DNA from: Erythrophleum ivorense
Lineage: Eukaryota; Streptophyta; Magnoliopsida; Fabales; Fabaceae
Direction: 5' to 3'
Length of the DNA: 64,000 bases
Assembly (NCBI GenBank): GCA_026724425.1
Contig: JAIUCV010000084.1
Location: forward strand, 558,001-622,000
Made by a program: the position numbers and the translations under genes. How positions within the stretch are numbered: the stretch's first letter is position 1; every line of letters starts with the position of its first letter. This document shows, piece after piece, positions 32,711-42,587 of the stretch. The notes under the pieces were generated by a model. The model ran no database searches. It saw nothing but the letters and a program-made list of their open reading frames with translations, and was not told where the DNA came from.

Positions 32711-34941
32711 ATGCTCCTTCCGCCACCGATAACCTCAACCACCGCCGCCTCCGCCGCGAATGCTGTTTTAGACAGACTCTCACTCTGCAAAACACTCAGC
32801 CACATCAAGCAACTCCATGCGCATATCCTCCGTACAGTGTTCGACCACCGCCTCAACACCTTTCTCTTCAGCCTCTCCTCTTCTTCTTCCTCTATCAGTC
32901 TCAGCTACGCTCTCTCCATCTTCTCATCTATCCCTTCTCCGCCACGATCAATCGTGTTCAATCCTCTTCTCCGGAATCTCTCTCGTTCCGGTGAATTTAG
33001 AGCGACGATCCTGTTCTACCAGAGGATTAGACATGTCGGTTGTCGTCTCGACCAGTTCAGTTTCCCTCCGATTCTTAAAGCAGCTTCTAAAGTCTCGGCC
33101 TTGTTCGAGGGTATGGAGATTCACGGCGTTGCGTTGAAGATAGCCACACTTTCCGACCAGTTTGTAGAGACTGGTGTTATGGATATGTACGCGTCTTGCG
33201 GCAGAATCATCGACGCGCGCAAAGTGTTCGACGAAATGTCTCAGAGAGATGTTGTTACATGGAATACAATGATTGAGAGGTTATGAATCATCATACATAT
33301 GCAATGTAGTTTAGTTTTTATTATCTTCTCTAAAGTTGTTGTTTCGTTAATCTTGTTTGCAGGTATTGCCGATATGGTCTTTTAGATGAAGCTTTCAAGC
33401 TTTTTGAGGAGATGAAGGATTCTAATGTAATGCCAGATGAGATGATTCTCTGTAACATTGTCTCCGCATGTGGTCGTACGGGAAATACGAGCTATAACAG
33501 AGCGATTTACGAGTTCTTGAAAGAGAATGATGTTAGGATGGACACTCATTTGCTAACTTCTCTTGTGACTATGTATGCTGGAGCAGGCTGTATGGATATG
33601 GCAATGGAGTTTTATATGAAGATGTCAGTGAGAAGCTTGTTCATTTCGACTGCCATGGTTTCCAGGTTTTCGAAAGCAGGGAGGCTAGAGGAAGCTCGGG
33701 ATGTATTTGACCAAATGGAGAAGAAAGACTTGGTGTGTTGGACGACGATGATTTCAGGGTATGCTGAAAGTGATCATCCTCGAGAGGCTTTAAGAGTTTT
33801 CGAGGAAATGTGTCGCTCTGGGATAAAACCTGATGAGATTGCCATTTGTAGTGTTATATCAGCTTGTGCGAACCTTGGTGCTCTGGATAAAGCGAAATGG
33901 ATTCACGATTACACTGGTCTTAACGGGTTTGAATCATCGTTACCGATAAATAATGCTCTTATTAACATGTATGCAAAGTGCGGAGGTTTGGATGCAGCGA
34001 GAGATGTGTTTGAGAAGATGCCAACGAAGAATGTTGTGTCATGGAGCTCTATGATCAATGCATTTTCTATGCATGGAGAAGCTAATGAGGCTCTTATGTT
34101 ATTCGCCCGAATGAAACAAGAAAATGTTGAGCCCAATGAAGTTACTTTTGTAGGAGTGCTCTATGGTTGTAGCCACGCAGGATTAGTTGAAGAAGGCAAG
34201 AAGATGTTTGCATCAATGACTGATGAACACAACATTACTCCTAAACTTGAGCATTATGGATGCATGGTTGATCTCTTTGGCCGTGCTAATCGATTACGAG
34301 AAGCTCTTGAGGTTATAGAATCGATGCCAATGGCGCCTAATGTTGTCATATGGGGATCGTTGATGTCAGCTTGTAGAGTCAACGGCGAGCTTGAGTTAGG
34401 TGAAGTTGCAGCCAAACACATCCTCGAGCTGGAACCTGATCATGACGGGGCTCTTGTGTTAATGTCCAATATCTACGCGAGAGAACAGAGATGGGAAGAT
34501 GTGAGGAAGATAAGACTTGTAATGGAGGAAAAAAATGTGTTCAAAGAGAAAGGTCTTAGCCGGATTGACTTAAACGGGAAATCGCATGAGTTTCTCATTG
34601 GTGACAAGAGACATGAACAATCTGATGAGATTTATGCAAAGCTTGAAGAGGTTGTAAGTAAACTGAAGCTGGTGGGTTATGTTCCAGACTCTGGTAGTGT
34701 TTTGGTGGATGTATAGGAGGAAGAAAAGGAGGATTTGGTTCTGTGGCATAGCGAGAAGCTTGCGCTCTGCTTCGGTTTGATGAATAAGGAAGAAGAAGAA
34801 GAAGAAGAGGAAGAAGAGAAAGGCTCGAGTGTTGTTGTTAGGATAGTGAAGAATCTGAGGGTTTGTGAGATTATAGTGAGAGATGGAACTAGGTTTCATC
34901 GTTATAAAGACGGTTTGTGTTCTTGCAGAGATTACTGGTGA
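32711..34941 (+). pseudogene. PPR-DYW protein, At4g14820-like, with nonsense codon and gutted DYW domain
   Basis: Exons 32711-33279 and 33363 onward. A long run of PPR repeats (for example RSLFISTAMVSRFSKAGRLE, NNALINMYAKCGGLDAARDV) and E motifs is intact up to a TAG at 34714-34716 (VLVDV stop). The same frame resumes at once (EEEKEDLVLWHSEKLALCFG) and reaches the terminal SCRDYW at 34941. Within that tail the segment between NLRVCE and IIVRD is missing about 15 residues, which include the CxDCH zinc-ligand motif present in MEF11. So the deaminase domain is lost twice over: not translated, and lacking ligands. The PPR-E part could still bind RNA and recruit a DYW partner in trans. Confidence 0.85.
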
Positions 34942-35099
34942 CTGAAATGGGCAGGCAAAATTTTGAAGTAAATATTCAAAATATTTAAGTTTCGTTCGGG
35001 ATTATTTATTTGTGTAACGATTCTGTATTCATTATATTATACATTAGCCAACACTAAAAGGAGAAAAGTACTAAGAAAACAAAGATGTGTTCACAATTA

Positions 35100-35426
35100 T
35101 TACGTGGTGTTAGATCTTCCAAACTTCTTGGCCGTCGCCGGTGATAAGTAACCGGACCTCCTCCGTAGCATCTCTCTCATGCCGTCGGCGACGAGTTCTG
35201 CCGGGTTGGCTTTATTAAAGCTACCACAAAAGGACACGTGGGAGTTAAGAGCTTCCTCCACCGTGGTCTTCTTCTTCCGACTACGGCTGACTTCGTCACT
35301 CACCGCCTCCGAGCAAAGCCCACAAAGCCATTTTTCGGCGAACTTAGCTTTGACTTTACTAATGTAGTGTTGTGTACAATCTTCCGTTAAGCCGCAACAC
35401 TCGCACGTCACCGATTCAATCTCCAT
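35100..35426 (-). CDS. DUF1677 protein (At4g14819-like)
   Basis: Single exon, 108 residues from ATG 35426 (MEIESVTCECCGLTEDCT). It has the DUF1677 Cys-rich motif: CECCGLTEDCT, then WLCGLCSEAVSDEV, likely a small zinc-binding module. Then comes a helical region (EEALNSHVSFCGSFNKANPA, DGMREMLRRRSG). A plant-specific family; function unknown. The order next to the At4g14820-like PPR gene is conserved. Confidence 0.88.
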   Translation of the reverse strand: MEIESVTCECCGLTEDCTQHYISKVKAKFAEKWLCGLCSEAVSDEVSRSRKKKTTVEEALNSHVSFCGSFNKANPAELVADGMREMLRRRSGYLSPATAKKFGRSNTT

Positions 35427-36895
35427 TTTTGACCAATCTAGCTCCAAAAAGTGCTATTTAGAAGAGAAAAACAAGATAACGTTTCACTTTTATTTTTGAA
35501 TATATGATTCTCTAGTCTGGGGGATACGAATGTTGAAGACTAGAGCTAATTGTTAGTTATATATACACATATATGTTGCATGGTGGGGTTTCTATGTTTG
35601 GCTCTAGACTTGAAACATTAATATTATATTCTAGAGAAGTTTAGAAGTAGAGCAAATGCATTATTACACCTTGGAACTACATTATCTTAAAATCTAAACG
35701 TGAATTATTTCTATCAACCTAATTTCAATTAGAGCGCCACATAATTCCTCGATTCCAAGGTTTCTAAGGTGCGACAGCTAGAAGGGTTATATCAAACCAA
35801 ATTTTGAAAACAACAAGACCAAAGTAGCTTTGGACTTTTGAAATATATATATATATATATATATATATGATGTGTTTCCCATTTATAAGATGTGTTCGTC
35901 CACGACTCCACGTAGAAGAAAATAGTTATTGCAGCCTAACAATGTTTGTATGAAAATATACAGATTTGAAATAAATAAAACTAGGGAGGGCAAGGAGTTG
36001 CAATAATTGTTGGCTCCATGTTCTAAGGGACATGGGATTGTGATTTGTGGAAAAGGAGACAAAGGTGGTCAGGCTCAGGGGTCCAGTCTACTGCATTATT
36101 TGAACTTCATCTCATGCTCATATGATCAATTAGTAATGATAACTTAAACCGAAAATTCAGAATTCTATGACCATCATGACTTGTAATTTAGAGGTTTGTG
36201 CTCATATGCGTCATCATCCAAGGTAATCACTCTATTTTAATTTCCGTAATATGGCTACAAGCCTACAACTAGTCCCGAGTGGCTACAACCATAGACCGAT
36301 GAATACACTAACAAAGTTTGCAGAATTACTAGATTTAATTAGTATATGTGGCATCAGTTCAAAATGGGGATTATGTGGCCATTATCTATTGATTTAAAGG
36401 AAAAAAAAACAAAGAGTAGGTCTTAGTTAATTTATGTTGCCATTTTTGCCTTAAATTCTATAGACATTTGGATGACTATTGCTTGCGACTGTCTTCCAGT
36501 TTTCAGCCATATATAAATGTTTGTCGATCTATCTACACGTGCCACGTTATACATCTCTATTTAATTATGATTATAGCATTACAGTTATCTCAGTATAGAC
36601 GAATTTTGTTTGTGAACATTTTTTGTTAAGAAATTAATACTCGGATACGTGTGACTAATTTCTGTGATAATGGGCATTATAGTTTTTGCTTGGTTTTCGA
36701 TATTCTTACGAAGTAGGGTCTTCGGTTTCTGCTAAGAATATAGAATAGAGAAACCTTAGTTCTTATTGATCTTCAACAATGGTTACAAATATAATGTGTA
36801 TTGGTTGTTTAACGAGAACCAAACTCTCTCGACACTTACAATTCTCTTTACCAGCTTTTAACTAGCCTTCTCTTTACCTAATGCTTTGTCAGTTT
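35427..36895. other. Intergenic region, no gene seen
   Basis: AT-rich, with an (AT)n run of about 27 bases near 35842. No open frame with recognisable similarity and no clear inverted ends. Confidence 0.5.
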
Positions 36896-37191
36896 GGCCC
36901 TGTTCGTTTGGTAATCGCCAGCGATTGCGACTACGACTACTGCTGCGACTGCGATTTAACAATTGCGGGCTGCTGTTCGTTTCTCAGTCGTGCGATTGGT
37001 CGTGCGATTTTAAAACTCAGTCGCGTGTTTTAAAATCGTACCGTTAAATAAACGCTGCGACTAAAATTTAAAATCGCTGATCGCCGCGATTGATCGTGCG
37101 ATTGGTCACAACACATTGCGACTGTCAAACGAACAACATTTTGTCGCAATCACAATCGCAGAGGCCCTGCGTCTGCCAAACGAACAGGCCC
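36896..37191. mobile_element. MITE with 16-bp terminal inverted repeats
   Basis: Starts GGCCCTGTTCGTTTGG at 36896 and ends CCAAACGAACAGGCCC at 37191, the two ends pairing with one mismatch over about 296 bp. The interior is rich in cgattgcgac/gtcgcagt-type phrases in both orientations, so the whole can fold as a hairpin. No coding capacity. Flanking ttt/ttc is a possible 3-bp target duplication, which would fit a PIF/Harbinger-like MITE. Confidence 0.8.
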
Positions 37192-37912
37192 TTCATGTGT
37201 TTTAGTCTACATTGCAGTCTGCTTGAAGACGACAATGCAATCTCGGACACATTCTTAATTTATCATATTTAACTTAAAACTTTGGCTTATCCAGTTATCA
37301 TGTTCTTACAATATACTTTGTTTGTTGCATTCCACTTAAAGTTTGTCATGTTTCTATGAAGTTAATACATTGTTGACTGTTCTTCATGTTATTGTTTAGA
37401 GTTATGCTCGTTTCTTTTGGCCATTGTTTATGTGTCTTATTTGTTTGCTTCCATGACTAAACGCAAAAAACATATATAGACAGATTGCTTCCTTTGCAAA
37501 TATATGTTTTCCCATTTTTTTTGTATTTTCAAATTATGTTCTAGAAAATCATGTTGATTGCATAATGCAAATAAATAAAACACACCTGGTAACGATTTTG
37601 CCACTCGTTTTTTTTTTTTTTTTCCATTTTTTAATAACTAGAGCATGTTCCGAAATTTTACTTGGAGAACCCTTTACCTTGAGAATCCCTCAATTAGGAC
37701 ACATGTCCTACAAAGTAATGTTTATTGAATAAAACAAAGAGATACAACACACTCTTTGTAGCTACAATCCGATATCACCAAGTAAGTAGGGATTTATAGA
37801 GAAAAAAAATTACACTGAGATTCAAATTCAATAGGGACCAAAAGCTTTACGAGTTTCTTCTAAAAAACCAAAGTCATTTTTTTTTTTTTTTTTTGACGTC
37901 AAAACAAAGTCA
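37192..37912. other. Intergenic region downstream of the LTPG gene
   Basis: AT-rich with poly-T runs. No gene or repeat structure recognised. Confidence 0.45.
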
Positions 37913-38590
37913 TTATTTTGAGTAGATTGTGATGTATGCAGCCATATAGAGGAAGGAGATAAGAGGGAATGAGAACTTGACATAAATTCCATCAGACGAT
38001 GACCCATCTCCTGGAACTGTTTTCGATCCATTTCCATTTTCTGTTCATATAGATAATGTCGAAATAGATACAATTAGGTTCCATACAGATTATCAAAAAC
38101 CTGTTTTTTGTTTACTTTATATACAAGTTATCCTTTTACCTGAGGTGTTTGATGATCCTGCTGGCGAATTAACCGAATAACCATCTGCAAATAAGAAAAC
38201 TCCTAATGCGTGAGAGACAAAAAGATGAATCTAATGAAAAGTAATCCCCCAAAATCAGTCTTTTTTCTTACCATTGCAGCGACTAGCAGGAGGAGTTTGA
38301 ACATTACAAGCTATAGGCAAAGCAAGAGCTTGTGTTTCGTTAACATTGATCCCAAGCTGAGAACCTCCACCTTTAAGAACCTCACATAAACACTCAGGAG
38401 AAGACTTGACAACATTAGCTAACTGGTTGCAGCATTGTTGAGAAGGAGAAGAAGAGTTCCCAGTAATGTAATCGAGACACGGCGCCATGCTTATTAGAAT
38501 GTCCGTGCACCTCGAGCTCGACTGAGCAGAAACCGTCGATATCATCGCCATTGAAGCTGTGAGCAATAGCAAACACAAAGCATGTTTCAT
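37913..38590 (-). CDS. GPI-anchored non-specific lipid-transfer protein (LTPG, At4g14815-like)
   Basis: Three exons on the minus strand: 38590-38272, 38184-38140, 38040-37913, giving 163 residues. The signal peptide is about residues 1-22 (MKHALCLLLLTASMAM). The eight-cysteine motif follows in order: RCTDIL, MAPCLDY, QQCCNQL, ECLCEV, PIACNV, SRCN. After the Cys core a Ser/Gly/Asn-rich linker (SPAGSSNTS, PGDGSSSDG) leads to a hydrophobic tail (FSFPLISFLYMAAYITIYS), the layout of a GPI-attachment signal. It would sit on the outer plasma membrane or cell wall, binding lipids for cuticle or suberin export. Exon 1 alone misses the anchor; the two small exons supply it. Confidence 0.9.
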
Positions 38591-40455
38591 GTTTTTCTTG
38601 TGTTGTTCCGAGAATTTCTCTGGAGAGTTTGTTTCTGTTTGGTTGTTTGAGTTTAATGGTTTGTGTCGTGAGTAATTAATATAAATAAGAAAATGAAGCT
38701 TCAGAAAAGACGAAAATAAGGATGTGGCTTATCTGGATGACCAACTTTTTGGTGAAGTTACGTTCTGATTTTGAAAAATGAGACTTCTGTGAAAGAATCC
38801 GATGACTTACGTTTTAGTGACAATTCAAGGTTGCTTGTTGGACTACTTTTTATATACTTTATTTTTAGTTTGAGCTGATTGACATTTAATCTTGCCGTAG
38901 TCTAGAGAAATTTGTCAAAATGCCTTGAAAAAAAGATGCATTTGTCCTGATACACCTTATTGATACTATTTTGATAAACCAATTTCGAGTTTCTGACCCA
39001 CAAAATTATTTATTAACCATTTTTAATTATATTTTGAACTCGGTCAATCTTACAATTTGTGTTTTTTGTTTTTTACATATAGGCATATAGCTGTTGAACA
39101 CTGTTTTGAATATTTCTATGAGCTTCTTTTGACAGTGATGAAGCTGTTGTTAGGTCTATGAAGGTTTTCTTAACCAACAATGCCTAAACTATGTCCGAGA
39201 CGTGAGTGTTTTACTAACAGTCTCATCTCTTGATAAGGCTGGTTTTTACAGTTGTGATGTTTGTGAAGTACTTAAATGGTGGTATTATTGTTGTAGGTGG
39301 AGGAGAAATTTCTTGGAAAACTTTCAAGATCACAAGTTCGCATCTCTGGATTGAGATTGACTTCAATTTTTTTTTCTCATCTTGATGAAAATTACCAGAG
39401 TATATAGATGTCAATTTCTGTTGATGATTGGACAAGATTTAGTGATGTATATAGCTCTGTAGAAGTTCATAATCAGAAAGCTCGTAGTCTATGAAATATG
39501 TCTTCATGGGCTCAGCTTTATATAAACATATAGAACTGAAGAAAAAGAAAATCATATGATTCCAAAAGAATACTTTATCAATGTGTGTGGTCACTGGTAA
39601 CCATAAACAAAAGATTCCTCTTTCTTCCCTTTTTGTAGTAAAAAGGAGCTGCTTCATCTGTATTCATCAAAGAAGCATTAAGGTTTATGCTAATGTTCAT
39701 CTAGATTTACACAAGACTTAGTATATCCCTCTGTCTTTAAGAAACTGGGTATCGTTGCCATTGGTTATAGAGTGGATCATTTATAAGCTAGATCCATTGG
39801 TTGGTATAGTTTTATCAGTTTTACAAGCCATTAGCTCTGTCTCAGTTTTGTCATTACACTATGAGTGTCACTGTATCCTTTCGCTCTGTCTCAGTGTTCG
39901 TCATTACACTATCGTTTTAGGTTTATTAAAATAAAAAAGCATTGCTTTGGGGAGAATCTCAAGAGATGGATTGTCTGAGTTTTGGAGACTGAGGTGTACT
40001 TGATGCATCAATATTTTATTTTTGGAGTTCGATCAGAGAAATCCAGAGCCCAAACTCTGAGAATTTTGTTGGACATTATTGGTAGGGTGTTGAAATATCT
40101 TCTTCTCCCTGTCTCATATATTAATCATTATGGTTTTTGTTTAAAATTAAAATATTCTAGCTGATTCACTATTGGTTTCATCTTTAAAGCCTCTTGTAAT
40201 CTTATGAGATACTTGTAATGTATTTACGACAGTGATTAAGCTGTTCATACAGGTCGAAGAATTTGATCCAGTTTCCTCAGTTTCTGTTGTTTCTATAGTT
40301 GTATTGCTCCACTTTTTTAGTTAATGTGATTCTTCTATCCTTGGGACTTTTAAGAAAGAAGACATTTATTTGAAGACTGATTGATTCTTGAATAATAACT
40401 CTGTTTACATTGGCCCTAGCTGTTGATAAAGTAAGAAAAGATAGTTTACGCTTAG
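38591..40455. other. Intergenic region without a supported gene
   Basis: AT-rich. A short imperfect direct repeat (ctctgtctcagttttgtcat and ctctgtctcagtgttcgtca, about 39833 and 39882) is visible. Short open frames lack similarity or splice logic. Confidence 0.45.
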
Positions 40456-40582
40456 AGCATGATCAACGCAAACGCAGGTATCTTAATACGTTGCTTAGGG
40501 AATATTGTAATTAAAAATTAATGAAAAATATGTTTTTAACTAAGCTTCGACGCCTAATTAGGTGATTTAAGCAACGGAGCTT

Positions 40583-40706
40583 GTGGAAGCCCTTTAGCCT
40601 AGTGGTTTAAGGGAATTAATGCTTCTACATCAGGAGGTCTGAGTTTTGAGTCCCGGCGAGTGCGATTTGCTAATAATTTATGCAGATTAATGGAGGCAAG
40701 CTAAAA
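40583..40706 (+). mobile_element. tRNA-derived SINE with target-site duplication
   Basis: Begins gtggaagcccttTAGCCTAGTGG, containing a pol III A box (TAGCCTAGTGG). About 35 bases on it has a B-box-like GTTTTGAGTCCC, and it ends in an A-rich gcaagctaaaa. Flanked by gcaacggagctt (40571-40582) and gcgacggagctt (40707-40718), a 12-bp direct repeat with one mismatch. The combination of A box, B box and matching flanks marks a retroposed SINE rather than a tRNA gene, and no cloverleaf can be drawn. Confidence 0.8.
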
Positions 40707-40810
40707 GCGACGGAGCTTATGGGGCACGTGGCAGCGTGTGAGGTGTTTGAGAAAAAACACGCGTTCCTTTTCTTCATTCCGTCTTTCTCTTCTCTCTCTT
40801 TGCTTCCCCA

Positions 40811-41733
40811 TGGCGATTGAAAGCTTGAATCGATTTTGCAGACGAAATCAGTCGGAAAGCACGTCTCCGGTGGTGGGGCTTTCTTCTTCTTCTTCTTCTT
40901 CTTCTTCACTGTTGGTTTGTGGTTCTTTGTGTGTGTAGAATATGAAGGAAGAGTATGGTTTGTTTGTTTGGCCTTGTAGCGTTATCCTCGCTGAGTATGT
41001 TTGGCAGCAGCGATCTCGATTTCGCGGCTCTGCGATTCTCGAGGTAAGCCAACGACTCCTGCTCACTCTTGATTTTGATTTCGATTCTGATTTTGCTGAT
41101 TACAGAATTGGGATTATGTGTGATTGTGTTCTGTGTTTATGTAGATTCCTTAGATGTTATCATTTTCTTAGAATTGTGTGTTGATTGGAATTTGCAGTTA
41201 GGAGCTGGACTGCCTTGCCTGGTTTAGTAGATACAAAAGTTGGAGCTAATGTAACGCTTACCGATGATTCAAGTAAAGCAGAGGTATAGTGAAAACATGT
41301 TGATTATAAGTGTTTCGACTGTACATTTGCAGGTTTTGGAGAATATGAGAAGTGTTTGTGAGCTTAACAATCTCAGCTGCAATTTAACGTATACCACAAG
41401 ATCATCATATATCGCATATGTGTTCCTGTCTCCAAGATACTTGTTTCATGGTGTTTGCTTGGTTCTATATTAGCAGGTAATGGGTCTCACTTGGGGAGTA
41501 TGGGATGCGTCGATATTTGACTTGCGGCCTAACATTATACTTGGTGCTGATGTTTTATATGATTCAAGTGGTTAGTTCTTGGCCTTCTCCTAGTTTATTC
41601 TTACCATGAGATTGAAATGTGAATCTGAATCTCTGTGTTTGTAAAAGCGTTCGATGATCTCTTTGCTACCGTCTCGTTTCTGTTTCAAAGTTCTCTAGAT
41701 GCAGTTTTTATAACTACATATCATAACCTCTAA
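40811..41733 (+). pseudogene. Methyltransferase-like (METTL23/At4g14000-type) gene fragment
   Basis: Recognisable exon pieces: EEYGLFVWPCSVILAEYVWQ (about 40945-41043), LGAG... then PGLV.TKVGANVTLTDDSSKAE (41198-41281), VLENMRSVCELNNLSCN (41333-41384), VMGLTWGVWDASIFDLRPN with IILGADVLYDSS (41478-41570), and AFDDLFATVSFLFQSS with FITTYHNL (41648-41730). This is the SAM-dependent lysine methyltransferase fold, motif I LGAG, post-motif LTDD. A small deletion after LGAG shifts the frame, and the C-terminal third of the family is absent, so it is non-functional. The first ATG (40811) opens an unrelated Ser-rich leader. Confidence 0.8.
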
Positions 41734-41758
41734 ATTAGTGTTAGTTTAGCAAAGAGTT

Positions 41759-42013
41759 ATGGTCATAGACTACTCTGTTCTTTGTGCTCTGCGTAACTTC
41801 GTCAAGAGAGAAGACGGGATTCACGACTGGCTCTTTGCCGCCGATGCTGAAAATGTTGTTCTAGTGGTGGAGGAATCGGGTGGACAAGCGGAAGAAGAAG
41901 TAGAGTTGTTGCACTTGGATTCTATGTCTATGGAACATGTTGCTGATTCTCTAAGAGACTCCATTGCTTTCACTATGTGGGATGACTTCATAAACAAGTG
42001 GGAAGAATGGTAA
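41759..42013 (+). other. Unidentified 84-codon ORF fused to the methyltransferase fragment
   Basis: Open frame MVIDYSVLCALRNFVKREDG ... ending MWDDFINKWEEW. Acidic, with a Glu/Asp-rich centre (GGQAEEEVELLHLD). Composition looks protein-like rather than random, but I do not recognise it. It may be a second captured gene fragment in the same TIR-bounded element. Confidence 0.4.
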
Positions 42014-42587
42014 ATGGTTTAACCAAGTGTAGTATGTTTTTGTTTCAATGTCGACCAATCTTATGTTTTTTAAGCACTCCCCATTGGAGCAAGAAAACAA
42101 AGTGTTGTTAACAAAAAAAATTAAAATAATATTTATATTAAAATAATAGTTAACATCACATGATAGGTGCTTGCATTGCACATGCTCTTACGTTCTGGTC
42201 AAATGTGACATAATGATAGTTTACCATTAATGAATTTTCTAGTTAAATTTCCATTCTAATGTCATCTTTCTTCTGTGTGGTCCTCAAAGACTTCGAAGGA
42301 ATATGGTGGGGTCGTCCACGACTATAACTTTTATGGGTAGTCAACGACTTTTGGGGAAATACGTTTGTATCTTTGAAAATTCTCTGCTCTATCTTTGAAA
42401 ATTCTCTGCTCTTTAATCGTTTATGTAGAATTTCGTTGAAAACTCTATGCTCTTTACTCGTTTGTTTTTTTGCATCAACAATATATATATATATATATAT
42501 AAAGGACTTATTAGTTGTTACCTCCTCCATAGATAGCTTATCCAAAACCATTGCCATACTTTCTCTGATCAATCTCTCTTTCCTCTC

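Larger units (their letters stand above)
40456..42190. mobile_element. Candidate TIR-bounded element carrying host gene fragments (Pack-type)
   Basis: The left end (agagcatgatcaacgcaa) and the reverse complement of the right end (agagcatgtgcaatgcaag) match with few differences, about 1.7 kb apart. Flanks ttacgctta and ttacgttct agree at 6 of 9 positions, which would fit a degenerate 9-bp Mutator-type target duplication. Inside are a methyltransferase gene fragment, an unidentified ORF and a SINE, but no transposase. The ends are short, so this is a hypothesis. Confidence 0.45.

Noticed and set aside
40590..40660. Possible tRNA gene
   Set aside because: A and B boxes are present but acceptor and anticodon stems cannot be formed, and flanking target duplications point to a SINE.
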